From Spirochaetaceae bacterium (GTDB lineage Bacteria > Spirochaetota > Spirochaetia > Treponematales > Rectinemataceae): DNA of 14,905 nt. How positions within the stretch are numbered: position 1 is the stretch's first letter; each line of letters begins with the position of its first letter. The notes below the pieces were generated by a model. The model searched no databases. It was not told the origin of the DNA and saw only the letters and a program-made list of their open reading frames with translations. This document shows, piece by piece, positions 1-7,029 of the stretch. The DNA is taken from NCBI GenBank assembly GCA_003452735.1, contig DMNL01000032.1, positions 1 to 14,905 of the forward strand, written 5' to 3'. Made by a program: the position numbers and the translations under genes.

Positions 1-69
1 GGCGCCTGCCATTTTTCGTGATTTGGCGCTTATAAGCAGATCGAGCTCTATGAATCGATGGAGAATATT
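1..69 (+). other. Left-edge stretch before dctM, probable tail of an upstream gene
   Basis: All three forward frames were read. Frame 2 is open from base 2 to a TGA at 71-73, which would overlap the chosen dctM start (70) as ATGA, the same junction used by dctM/dctQ and two later gene pairs. Frame 1 stops at 19-21 and frame 3 at 33-35. The frame-2 tail (ending MNRWRIL) is too short to identify. In a TRAP operon the missing upstream gene could be the dctP binding protein, but nothing here proves it. Confidence 0.25.
60..63 (+). promoter_or_regulatory. Ribosome binding site that decides the dctM start
   Basis: GGAG sits 6 bases before the ATG at 70. The ATG at 58, in the same frame, has no comparable site upstream and would put this GGAG inside the gene. 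Starting at 70 also puts the first membrane helix at the very N-terminus (MITVLVFVVLLS), as is usual for DctM proteins. Confidence 0.6.
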
Positions 70-1359
70 ATGATTACCGTTCTAGTATTCGTAGTCCTCT
101 TGTCGCTAATAATGATAAATGTTCCGATAGTTGTAGCCATTGTCTTGACAGCCGTAATCTTTTTTGTCGGGCAGGGGCAAGGACAGTTTCTAGCTCTTTT
201 GCCTCAGAGGATGCACTATGGAACCACAGGATTCACACTTCTTGCGGTTCCTTTTTTTATCCTTGCTGGCAATCTTATGAACACAGGGGGCATTACCAAT
301 CGCATTTTCAGGTTTGCGAAAGCTTTAGTTGGACATATCCCAGGCGGTCTTGGTCAGGTGTCGGTAGTCGCCGAGATGCTCTTTTCGGGGATATCGGGCT
401 CGGCGGTTGCAGACGCTGCTGGGCTCGGACAGCTTCAGTATAAGGCAATGGTCGACAATGGGTATAAAAAAGAGGTAGCCGCTTCTATTGTGGCATCAGC
501 ATCGACACTTGGGCCTATCATTCCTCCGTCTATTTCCTTTGTTCTCTATGGCGCACTGACCAATGTTTCCGTACCTCGGCTTTTCCTTGCAGGTTTTTTG
601 CCAGGCTTTCTAATGGGCGGCGCAATAATGGTGGCAATTGGCATTATGGCCAAGCCACGGGGCTTTCCAAGTTACCCCAAGGCTAACCGTCATGAGATCT
701 GGGATGCAGCAAAGAAGGCTTTTCTTTCTCTCATGGCCATTGTCATTGTCCTTGGAGGAATATTTAGCGGTCTCTTTACTCCTACAGAGGCAGCTGTAAT
801 TACATGTCTATATGCGCTTTTCCTTGGTTTTCTCTATAAGGATCTGAAGCTCAAGGACTTACCGAATATGCTGTGGGATACGATAAAGCAATCCGCCGCA
901 CTTCTATTCATCATGGCAGCGGCAAATTTCTTTAGCTATTTCACTATGTATCAGCGAATTCCAGATAATCTCATTGCTACACTGCTGAGCATGAATATGT
1001 CTGGCACAGGGCTTATGGCAATCATTTTTGTCATAATAATCATACTTGGCCTTTTCCTGGAAGGAAATGCGATATTCCTAATTACGATTCCGATTTTTCT
1101 GCCAATCGTGATGCAATATGGTTTCGACCTCGTCAACTTTGGCGTTGTCATGACATTGCTCATCATGATAGGAAATCTCACTCCGCCCGTGGGCATGTGC
1201 CTCTTTGCAGTGTCCAGTTTCACCAAGATCAACATCTGGACCCTGGCAAAGGAATCGTTTCCGTACATCATCGGGATCTTTATCGTAACCGTGATAATCG
1301 CTTATGTTCCGGAGATATCGACATGTCTACCGAACCTTCTTATGGGGGTGGGGCAATGA
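70..1359 (+). CDS. dctM: TRAP transporter large permease subunit (DctM family)
   Basis: This is the large membrane subunit of a tripartite ATP-independent periplasmic (TRAP) transporter, which with DctQ and a periplasmic DctP protein takes up organic acids or sugar acids using a sodium or proton gradient. The 429 residues (433 if started at 58) are the usual family length and almost wholly hydrophobic, with around a dozen membrane segments. Family signatures are plain: FFILAGNLMNTGGI near the N-terminus, then GGLGQVSVVAEMLFSGISGSA, GPIIPPSI, FTPTEAA in the middle and NLTPPVG near the C-terminus. The gene overlaps dctQ by four bases (ATGA at 1356-1359), so the subunits are probably translationally coupled. 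The substrate cannot be read from this subunit. The order M then Q is the reverse of the common P-Q-M arrangement. Confidence 0.95.
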   Translation: MITVLVFVVLLSLIMINVPIVVAIVLTAVIFFVGQGQGQFLALLPQRMHYGTTGFTLLAVPFFILAGNLMNTGGITNRIFRFAKALVGHIPGGLGQVSVVAEMLFSGISGSAVADAAGLGQLQYKAMVDNGYKKEVAASIVASASTLGPIIPPSISFVLYGALTNVSVPRLFLAGFLPGFLMGGAIMVAIGIMAKPRGFPSYPKANRHEIWDAAKKAFLSLMAIVIVLGGIFSGLFTPTEAAVITCLYALFLGFLYKDLKLKDLPNMLWDTIKQSAALLFIMAAANFFSYFTMYQRIPDNLIATLLSMNMSGTGLMAIIFVIIIILGLFLEGNAIFLITIPIFLPIVMQYGFDLVNFGVVMTLLIMIGNLTPPVGMCLFAVSSFTKINIWTLAKESFPYIIGIFIVTVIIAYVPEISTCLPNLLMGVGQ

Positions 1360-1880
1360 AAAGAAATGACAGATTCAAGGTTGTCGATCAGGTCATAATT
1401 CAAATATTCAAGTGGATCTGCATCGTGACCTTTGCAGCCATAATGGTTCTCGTCACAGCGAATGTTCTTTTGCGTTATATACCCATTACCTCTATCAACT
1501 GGTATAGCGAGATAGTCGAGCTATGCTTTGCATGGATGATATTCTATGGAGCAGCTGCAGTCTGGATCGCCAGAGGCCATTTTAGCGCTGGCGATTGGAT
1601 AGGAAAGCGGTTGAAGAAACCTAGGGTGCGTGCAACATACCACCTCTTAGTAGAAATCATCTCCTTTGTCTTCATAGCGATTTTTTTCTGGTACTCCAGA
1701 GAGCTTTTCAATCGTTCCATCGAAGTGACCGAGTCGCTTCAGTTCCCTAAGAAGGTGATCTATAGTTGCATGCCGATATCCTCGGCGGTAATGGTCTTGT
1801 ATTCTATCAAATTCATAATTCTTGGCATCATCGATATCGTAAAGCCAGAGAAGGTCGAGGAAAAAGCAAAACAGGCTTAA
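1356..1880 (+). CDS. dctQ: TRAP transporter small permease subunit (DctQ family)
   Basis: This is the small four-helix membrane subunit that partners DctM. The 174 residues fit the family. Membrane segments lie at about residues 17-36, 50-68, 92-112 and 130-155. The typical helix-2 region is recognisable as NWYSEIVELCFAWMIFYGAAA followed by a charged loop (IARGHF). The frame is open upstream to 1197, but that part only shadows dctM. The ATG at 1356 is chosen because it makes an ATGA overlap with the dctM stop and gives the standard N-terminus, a short charged stretch then helix 1. The C-terminal tail is lysine and glutamate rich (KPEKVEEKAKQA). It is the last gene of the TRAP operon: the next gene is on the opposite strand and converges on it with an 8-base gap. 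Confidence 0.92.
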   Translation: MKRNDRFKVVDQVIIQIFKWICIVTFAAIMVLVTANVLLRYIPITSINWYSEIVELCFAWMIFYGAAAVWIARGHFSAGDWIGKRLKKPRVRATYHLLVEIISFVFIAIFFWYSRELFNRSIEVTESLQFPKKVIYSCMPISSAVMVLYSIKFIILGIIDIVKPEKVEEKAKQA

Positions 1881-1935
1881 GAGAGCAACTATTTTGATAG
1901 GTTTATATAAATAATAATGTCTCTCTTATTAGCCT
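1873..1935. repeat. Long inverted repeat spanning the convergent gene ends
   Basis: AGGCTTAAGAGAG (1873-1885) is the inverse complement of CTCTCTTATTAGCCT (1921-1935), apart from two extra bases (TT) in the right arm. This gives a 13-bp bulged stem with an A/T-rich loop of about 35 bases. It starts in the last codons of dctQ and ends inside the opposing gene. It may act as a two-way transcription end or stabilise mRNA ends, but the loop is long and no clear T run follows on the + strand, so a terminator call is weak. Confidence 0.4.
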
Positions 1936-2305
1936 TATAAATTGAAGCATTTTCCTTATTTATGGGGTACATTTTTCCATCAACCTTGCCCTCGAAAGTG
2001 ATCTCATCTACACATTGCCAAAAAGCTTTCTCCAGATCCACGATTATTACGCCAGGCCCGATCATCTTTCTATCGAGGATGATACTCACTCCAGAATAGT
2101 CCTTGCTTTCAATTTCCGAGGAAATATAGTCTCCAAGAATCGACTGATCCTCATCCGATGATAGCTTGATCTTTATTGAATACTTTTGATCTGAAGGTAA
2201 AACAGCCCAAATCTGATAATGATACATTGCATCGCATGAATAGAGAGACAAGATTATTACTATCGTTATTAAAGCGCCTTCTATTATTGGAATTATTTTC
2301 TTCAT
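1889..2305 (-). CDS. Hypothetical small membrane-anchored or lipoprotein-like protein
   Basis: I do not recognise this family. The 138-residue product starts MKKIIPIIEG and has one hydrophobic segment (about residues 4-22) ending in LYSC, so Cys24 could be a lipidation site under a relaxed spirochaete-type lipobox. Otherwise it is an N-terminal membrane anchor. The rest is hydrophilic with alternating beta-like stretches (YSIKIKLSS, GVSIILDRK, PGVIIVDLEKAFW, RDIIIYINLSK), suggesting a small beta-rich extracytoplasmic domain. The frame extends to a TTG at 2323, but that codon overlaps the GGAGG site (2317-2321) and falls at the expected transcription start, so the ATG at 2305 is preferred. GGAGG-to-ATG spacing is a long 11 bases. 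It stands alone on this strand between two transporter operons, and nothing links it to either. Confidence 0.65.
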   Translation of the reverse strand: MKKIIPIIEGALITIVIILSLYSCDAMYHYQIWAVLPSDQKYSIKIKLSSDEDQSILGDYISSEIESKDYSGVSIILDRKMIGPGVIIVDLEKAFWQCVDEITFEGKVDGKMYPINKENASIYKANKRDIIIYINLSK

Positions 2306-2672
2306 GACCGCATTGGCCTCCAAATATCAATTATATCAAGCGAGAGAATATATTTCCATCTTCTTCAGATCTGCCTTGCTTTAATCATGGCTCACTTTAC
2401 TACAAACTAGGATCATTTCAGCTGCCAGTTTATTTTACAAGGTTTGCAAGTAATATAAGCACAATATCAGAACTATGAAGAGCTTCATTGCAGAACTCTC
2501 TATTCTTGAGGTTGAGAAGATGAAGATCATCTTGGGCACTGTGATCAGGTTAGGATAAATTAAGACCTCAGTCTTTGGCACATTCTTTCACTTGGGTCTG
2601 TATTTCTTACATGATCGTAGATTTGCATAGCTAAGTCTGTCTAATTCTTAAATGACAAATGAGAATAAATTG
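2306..2672. other. Intergenic stretch without a supported gene
   Basis: About 370 bases without a credible coding region on either strand; the longest ATG-initiated frames I found are under 30 codons. Besides the putative - strand promoter it holds two compact inverted repeats, ATGAAG-AG-CTTCAT (2475-2488) and AAGATGA-AGA-TCATCTT (2517-2533). Neither is followed by a T run. No tRNA, riboswitch or insertion-sequence end was recognised. Confidence 0.6.
2330..2358 (-). promoter_or_regulatory. Putative sigma70 promoter of the small - strand gene
   Basis: On the - strand, TATAAT (2335-2330) is preceded after 17 bases by TGGAAA (2358-2353, four of six matches to TTGACA). Transcription would start near 2323, giving a leader of under 20 bases with GGAGG almost at its 5' end. 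The -10 box is a perfect match but the -35 is weak. Confidence 0.45.
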
Positions 2673-2701
2673 TTGACGATAGTGCAAATATATTGTATAA
2701 T
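2673..2701 (+). promoter_or_regulatory. Near-consensus sigma70 promoter of the sugar operon
   Basis: TTGACG (2673-2678), a 17-base spacer, and TATAAT (2696-2701). This is five of six and six of six consensus matches at ideal spacing. Transcription should begin near 2708, leaving a leader of about 90 bases before the ATG at 2799. It is the only strong promoter I see for the series of genes running to the right edge. Confidence 0.8.
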
Positions 2702-2707
2702 ATACAA
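2693..2707. promoter_or_regulatory. Perfect palindromic operator over the -10 box
   Basis: TTGTATA-A-TATACAA is a perfect 7-1-7 inverted repeat that contains the whole -10 hexamer (2696-2701) and ends at the expected start of transcription. A repressor bound here would block RNA polymerase. The IclR protein encoded at 6241 is the obvious candidate, but TTGTATA half-sites would equally suit a GntR/FadR-type protein encoded elsewhere. Confidence 0.6.
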
Positions 2708-2784
2708 CAAATTGATGCTGACTTAAGAATTCATTAGAACATTAAGAACAGTATCGACAGCTGTTTCTAAGCTGTATTTCCTTA

Positions 2785-2792
2785 AGAGGAGG
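2785..2792 (+). promoter_or_regulatory. Strong ribosome binding site of the sugar-binding protein gene
   Basis: AGAGGAGG ends 6 bases before the ATG at 2799. It is the strongest such site in the window, as expected for a binding protein that must be made in excess over its membrane partners. Confidence 0.8.
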
Positions 2793-2798
2793 TTTCAT

Positions 2799-3692
2799 AT
2801 GAACAGGGTATCGAAAAAACTATTGGTTTTCGCTGCTTTGCTTTTATTGCTGGGAGGAGAAGTGATTGCACAGCAAAAGCTAGTAATAGGCTTCTCTGTC
2901 TCTACTCAGGTAAATCCTTTCTATGTTGCTATGGCTGATGGAGTAAAGGAAGAGGCAGCTCGACAGGGTATTGAGGTATATGTGCTTAATGCTAACGATA
3001 AGTTGGATAAGCAGATAGCCGATGTAGAAGACTTGATTCAGAAGAAAATCCAAGTACTTCTGATTAATGCTACACATGATGGCGCAGTGGCTGTCGTAGA
3101 AAAGGCTGCCAAGGCTGGAATTCCAGTCATTACCCTTCAGCGAGAGATTCCCACTAGCATGGTGATCTCCCATATTGGGACTGACAACGTTGTGATTGGA
3201 AGAATGGGTGCACAATGGATTGTGGACAAGCTTGGAGGAAAGGGCAATGTAGTTGTGATGGAAGGAATTCCCGGAGCAGACTCTTCAGAGAGCCGAAAGA
3301 TCGGATCAGCTGAGGTCTTCAAAAAATATCAAGGAATCAAGATCGTAGCCCAGCAAAGCGGGCAATATGACAGAGCTAAGGCAATGAATGTTATGGAGAA
3401 CATCCTTCAAGCACAACCTAAGATTGATGCAGTATATTGCTTCAATGATGAGATGGCTATGGGCGTTTTGGCGGCTGTAAAGGCAGCGGGACGAACTGGG
3501 ATTCTGATTACGGGTATGGATGCAAACCAAGATGCAGTGGAGGCAGTAAAAAAAGGCGAGTTGGCAATGACAATAGCTCTACCTCCAAAGGATATTGGTC
3601 GCTTAGGCGTGGTATATGCCAAATGGCTGAAGACTGGAGAAATATCGATTCCAGTAAAGTCGGTTATGCCAGTACAGTTCATTACGCCATAA
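2799..3692 (+). CDS. ABC transporter periplasmic sugar-binding protein (RbsB-like)
   Basis: This is the substrate receptor of a ribose-type (CUT2) ABC importer, exported to the periplasm. Residues 1-24 form a signal peptide (basic MNRVSKK, a leucine-rich core, then a VIA|QQ cleavage site) with no lipobox cysteine. The mature part is a type I periplasmic-binding fold (Peripla_BP_4 group): it opens KLVIGFSVSTQVNPFYVAMADGVKEEA and continues with the alternating beta/alpha pattern (VYVLNANDKLDKQIADVEDLI, VLLINATHDGAVAVVEKA, GIPVITLQREIP, GNVVVMEGIPGADSSESR). The late FNDEMAMGVLAAVKAAG and GMDANQDAVEAVKKGELAMTIAL are typical of ribose, galactose and autoinducer-2 binders. Length is 297 residues, normal for the family. 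It is the first gene after the promoter; the ATPase gene follows after 86 bases. The sugar cannot be assigned from the sequence alone. Confidence 0.93.
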   Translation: MNRVSKKLLVFAALLLLLGGEVIAQQKLVIGFSVSTQVNPFYVAMADGVKEEAARQGIEVYVLNANDKLDKQIADVEDLIQKKIQVLLINATHDGAVAVVEKAAKAGIPVITLQREIPTSMVISHIGTDNVVIGRMGAQWIVDKLGGKGNVVVMEGIPGADSSESRKIGSAEVFKKYQGIKIVAQQSGQYDRAKAMNVMENILQAQPKIDAVYCFNDEMAMGVLAAVKAAGRTGILITGMDANQDAVEAVKKGELAMTIALPPKDIGRLGVVYAKWLKTGEISIPVKSVMPVQFITP

Positions 3693-3725
3693 GAGAATAG
3701 TTGCAACATATAGATGTGAGCAGCA

Positions 3726-3738
3726 GGCTATCTTAGCC
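3726..3738 (+). repeat. Small hairpin in the gap between binding protein and ATPase genes
   Basis: GGCTA-TCT-TAGCC forms a 5-bp stem with a 3-base loop in the 86-base gap (3693-3778), with no T run after it. A hairpin here could slow 3' decay and help keep binding-protein mRNA in excess, as known in other binding-protein operons. It is short and could be chance. Confidence 0.3.
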
Positions 3739-3778
3739 CGAATGGAAATTAACAGCAAAAAGCGCAGGTTAGTAATAA

Positions 3779-5278
3779 ATGGAGACACAGAAAAGCGAAT
3801 ATTTGCTTTCTATGCGAGGTATCGTTAAGGATTTTCCAGGGGTACGCGCATTGGACTCCGTTGATTTCAACCTGCGCCACGGAGAAATACATGGCTTAGT
3901 AGGAGAGAATGGGGCTGGCAAATCCACTCTTCTGAAGATTCTAAGTGGTGCGTTGAGGGCAGATTCTGGAGATATCTTGCTCGAAGGGAATCCAGTATCT
4001 ATCAATAATCCACGGCAAAGTCGCGAGCTGGGTATAGTCGTGATTTACCAAGAGCTTAGCTTGATACCTTACCTGGATGTAGCGAGGAATATATTTCTAG
4101 GTCATGAAGCCGAAGTTGGGTCGCATTTCGTACTTCATCGCCAAAAGATGTGTCAGGAAGCCTCTAAACTACTGAAAGAATTTTGCAGCGATCTAGATCC
4201 TCAGAGCCTCGTTGCTGAATTATCTGTAGCAGAGAAACAACTAGTCGAGATTGCTAGAGCACTATCCCAACAATCCAAGATACTTCTGATGGATGAACCC
4301 AGTGCTCCGCTTTCAGAGAGGGAAGTTGAGCAATTGTTCAATGCAATCCGTACGCTAAAGAAGCAAGGAGTAACAATTGTCTATGTGTCGCACCGATTGG
4401 AGGAGCTAGCTAAAATCACTGATCGGATTTCCATATTGCGTGATGGTAGGATGGTTGAAACTCGAGATACTCAATCAATCGATATAGAAGAGATTATTCG
4501 CTTAATGGTAGGCAGAGAAATTTCAGAACATTATCCAAAAGAGCATGCTATTCGAGGAGAGCGCCTTTTGGAGGTAAGCAATATTGCTGAGCATGGAGAG
4601 ATTCCGCTGCAAATAAATGCTGGAGAGGTTGTAGGATTGGCTGGCTTAGTCGGAGCTGGGCGAACCGAGTTGGCAAGATCTATCTTTGGGGCAAACCCTC
4701 TGCGAAGGCAGCGTTTAAGTTTTTTAGGCAAGAGTATACAACCTAATAGTCCTGCAGAGGCTATTAACTATGGTATTGGTATGGTTCCCGAAGATCGCAA
4801 GGAACAAGGTCTGATCCTTCAGATGACAATTCTGGACAACTTAACTATTCCTATGCTATCGGAACTTTTTAATGGTTTGAGTATTAATCGCCATCGTCAG
4901 AGAGAAATTGCGCAGGCTCAAGTAGACCAGCTCAAAATTCATATTACATCTCTAGAACAGCAAGCTCTGTTATTGAGTGGAGGTAATCAGCAGAAAGTTG
5001 TTTTGGGTAAGTGGCTGGCGAAGAATTGTCGCTTACTTATTCTAGATGAACCAACTCGAGGCATCGATATTGGGGCCAAGTTCGAAATATATAAGATTAT
5101 CAACGATCTAGTAAAGAAGGGTATAGGTATTCTTTTGATCTCTTCAGATCTTCAGGAGCTTATTGCTATGAGTGATCGTATCTATGTAATGAGCGATGGT
5201 TGTATTATAGCTGAGTATCCCGGAGGCTCCACAGAGCAAGAAACTATTTTAAACTGCATTTCAAGAGGAGAAAAATAA
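3779..5278 (+). CDS. ABC sugar importer ATPase with two nucleotide-binding domains (RbsA-like)
   Basis: This is the energising subunit of the CUT2-type importer, on the inner face of the membrane. Domain 1 has Walker A GENGAGKST (42-50), Q-loop Gln91, a signature region LSVAEKQ (149-155), Walker B ILLMDEP (168-174) and the switch His205 in YVSHR. Domain 2 shows the usual RbsA degeneracy: a Walker A-like LVGAGRTEL (290-298) lacking the lysine, but an intact LSGGNQQK (399-406) and LLILDEPTRGID (419-430), with SSD in place of the switch histidine. The 499 residues match the family. One small oddity is DEPSAPLSE where DEPTAALSE is usual. The ribosome site is weak (AGG about 10 bases upstream), in contrast to the binding-protein gene. 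The permease starts 4 bases after its stop. Confidence 0.95.
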   Translation: METQKSEYLLSMRGIVKDFPGVRALDSVDFNLRHGEIHGLVGENGAGKSTLLKILSGALRADSGDILLEGNPVSINNPRQSRELGIVVIYQELSLIPYLDVARNIFLGHEAEVGSHFVLHRQKMCQEASKLLKEFCSDLDPQSLVAELSVAEKQLVEIARALSQQSKILLMDEPSAPLSEREVEQLFNAIRTLKKQGVTIVYVSHRLEELAKITDRISILRDGRMVETRDTQSIDIEEIIRLMVGREISEHYPKEHAIRGERLLEVSNIAEHGEIPLQINAGEVVGLAGLVGAGRTELARSIFGANPLRRQRLSFLGKSIQPNSPAEAINYGIGMVPEDRKEQGLILQMTILDNLTIPMLSELFNGLSINRHRQREIAQAQVDQLKIHITSLEQQALLLSGGNQQKVVLGKWLAKNCRLLILDEPTRGIDIGAKFEIYKIINDLVKKGIGILLISSDLQELIAMSDRIYVMSDGCIIAEYPGGSTEQETILNCISRGEK

Positions 5279-5282
5279 AGGC

Positions 5283-6209
5283 ATGCGTAAAAGGATCCTC
5301 TGGAAGAATTATGGAAGCCTCTTTGGGCTTATTGCTATTGGCTTGGTAATGAGCTTGCTTTCTGATCGATTTTTTACCCTATCGAATTTGATTAATATTG
5401 CCAGGCAAGTCTCGATCAATGCAATTATCGCTATGGGGATGACAATGGTAATCATTACCGGTGGGATTGATCTTTCTGTAGGGAGCCTAGTAGCCCTTAC
5501 TGGATGTACTGCTATACTAGCTATGAGATTACCTGGATCAGACTTAACTGGAATCATAGTCGGTTTGGGATTAGGAGCCATTATAGGTCTGTTGAATGGA
5601 TTGTTAATAGCTTACGCTCAGATTCCACCTTTTATCGAAACACTAGCTATGTTGACAATAGCGCGTGGTACAGCCTTGGTTATAACAAATGGACAACCAA
5701 TCGTGCGCTTTGAAAGTCCATATCGCTGGCTAGGAGAAGGAATGATAGCAGGTGTGCCGGTCCCTGTGATTTTAATGTTGCTGATACTAGGTCTAACACA
5801 TTTCATATTATCCCACACTCCTTTGGGTTCTTATATATACGCTATCGGCGGAAATGAAGAGGCAGCTCGTCTTTCTGGAGTAAAAGTAAATCGAATTAAG
5901 AGCATAGTGTATCTGATAAGTGGTCTTTACACCGGAATTTCAGGAATGATTCTAGCTGGCAGACTCGGATCTGCTCAGCCTAATACAGGAGAAGGGTTTG
6001 AGCTTGATGCAATAGCTGCCGTAGTATTAGGTGGGACAAGTCTTATGGGTGGAAGGGGATCTGTTTGGGGAACATTGATTGGCGTGTTTATAATTGGGAT
6101 TCTTAACAATGGCTTTAATCTGCTGAATGTGAGCCCCTTTTACCAGTTAATAGCTAAGGGCGTAGTTATTATCTTTGCAGTACTTTTAGATCAAATACTA
6201 AAGCGATAA
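5283..6209 (+). CDS. ABC sugar importer permease (RbsC-like)
   Basis: This is the membrane channel subunit of the same importer, probably acting as a homodimer. The 308 residues are mostly hydrophobic (about eight to ten helices). The BPD_transp_2 hallmark IITGGIDLSVGSLVAL is at residues 58-73, and the conserved C-terminal motif ELDAIAAVVLGGTSLMGGRG with SVWGTLIG precedes the last helices. AGAGGAG in the end of the ATPase gene lies 12 bases before this ATG, so translation is likely coupled. Base composition is A/T rich: two 60-base rows counted by hand (5341, 5581) have 20 and 21 G+C, lower than sampled rows of the enzyme genes downstream. Confidence 0.94.
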   Translation: MRKRILWKNYGSLFGLIAIGLVMSLLSDRFFTLSNLINIARQVSINAIIAMGMTMVIITGGIDLSVGSLVALTGCTAILAMRLPGSDLTGIIVGLGLGAIIGLLNGLLIAYAQIPPFIETLAMLTIARGTALVITNGQPIVRFESPYRWLGEGMIAGVPVPVILMLLILGLTHFILSHTPLGSYIYAIGGNEEAARLSGVKVNRIKSIVYLISGLYTGISGMILAGRLGSAQPNTGEGFELDAIAAVVLGGTSLMGGRGSVWGTLIGVFIIGILNNGFNLLNVSPFYQLIAKGVVIIFAVLLDQILKR

Positions 6210-6240
6210 CTGCTTATGAAAAAGGAAGTTGAATAAATCT

Positions 6241-7029
6241 ATGGCTGAAATACAATCGTTGGCTCGTGGCTTAAAGATCCTAGAAATTATGGCTGAAAGC
6301 GAATTTGGAATCGGTGTTACAGAATTAGCTGAGCAACTGCAGGTGGACAAATCCACTGCTTCAAGGCTTGTTCAAACCCTAGTAAAAGACGGTTTTGTTC
6401 AAAGATCAGAGGACGGTAGGACATATACACTAGGACCAACACTTGTAAACTTAAGCCGCAGCGTCATTATCCGCATGCCTTTGAGAGAAGCTGCGAAGCC
6501 ATTCCTGAGAGAATTGGTGGAGCTGTCAGGAGAATGTGCGCACTTGGCTATCTATGCCCAAGGGAAAGCGCTCTATATAGATCAGATGGAATCGCCCTCT
6601 ACGCTAAGGGTAAATGTAGAGGTCGGACACATGGCTCCGCTGCATTGTACTGCTTTGGGGAAAGCACTATTGGCTTTTGGAGATTATCCAATTCCATATG
6701 AATTAGAGGGCTATACTTCGAAGACAATCAAAGATCCCAAAATCTTGCAGAGAGAGCTCCAGCAGGTAAAAGAGCAGGGATATGCGATAGATGATGAGGA
6801 ATTCGATCCAGATGTGCGCTGTATTGCTTCTCCGGTTTTTGATTATAGAGATAAACTGGTGGGGGCTATTGGCATTTCTGGTCCTTCTACCCGTTTGAGT
6901 CTTCCTCGAATCAAGGTATTAGCTCCACATATAAAGAATATCGCTCAGCAGCTTTCGGATAAATTGGGATTCAACATAGATAAAAGGACTGCTAAATGGA
7001 GTACAAAGAAATCGAAAAAGCGAGAATAG
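6241..7029 (+). CDS. IclR-family transcriptional regulator
   Basis: This 262-residue DNA-binding regulator has the two standard IclR parts. The winged helix-turn-helix covers residues 5-66 (LARGLKILEIMAESEFGIGV, TELAEQLQVDKSTASRLVQTLVKDGFVQ, then wing GRTYTLGP). The effector domain fills the rest (GHMAPLHCTALGKALLAF, EEFDPDVRCIASPVFDYRDKLVGAIGISGP). IclR proteins sense small metabolites and often control catabolic operons, including their own. A TTG at 6229 in the same frame is possible, but it directly abuts the AAGGAAG site, so the ATG at 6241 (spacing about 12) is preferred. It lies 31 bases after the permease gene and overlaps the next gene by 34. It most likely acts on the palindrome at 2693; whether as repressor or activator is not shown. 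The C-terminus is lysine-rich (KKSKKRE). Confidence 0.93.
   Translation: MAEIQSLARGLKILEIMAESEFGIGVTELAEQLQVDKSTASRLVQTLVKDGFVQRSEDGRTYTLGPTLVNLSRSVIIRMPLREAAKPFLRELVELSGECAHLAIYAQGKALYIDQMESPSTLRVNVEVGHMAPLHCTALGKALLAFGDYPIPYELEGYTSKTIKDPKILQRELQQVKEQGYAIDDEEFDPDVRCIASPVFDYRDKLVGAIGISGPSTRLSLPRIKVLAPHIKNIAQQLSDKLGFNIDKRTAKWSTKKSKKRE
6985..6988 (+). promoter_or_regulatory. Ribosome binding site that supports the overlapping start of the IolD-like gene
   Basis: AGGA (within AAAAGGA) ends 7 bases before the ATG at 6996, inside the end of iclR. The next in-frame ATG is at about residue 48 of the product, past the conserved N-terminal region, so the 34-base overlap start is favoured. Confidence 0.6.

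Noticed and set aside
2435..2488. 17-codon - strand frame MKLFIVLILCLYYLQTL that looks like a signal peptide
   Set aside because: It stops at once after the hydrophobic run and has no ribosome site; likely chance.
2475..2558. 27-codon + strand frame starting MKSFIAELSILEVEK
   Set aside because: Too short, no ribosome site and no recognised family. I considered a transposase remnant but saw no matching motif or terminal repeats.
2708..2798. Possible leader RNA structure or riboswitch before the binding-protein gene
   Set aside because: CTTAAG occurs twice and ACAGC/GCTGT can pair, but stems are only 5-6 bp and no known riboswitch core is visible.
5652..5657. Perfect TTGACA hexamer inside the permease gene
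   Set aside because: No -10 box at 16-18 bases; the nearest TATAA-like sequence is about 22 bases away, and the site encodes conserved protein.
6215..6235. Six-codon frame (MKKEVE) just before iclR
   Set aside because: It contains the ribosome site of iclR; no evidence that it is translated as a leader peptide.
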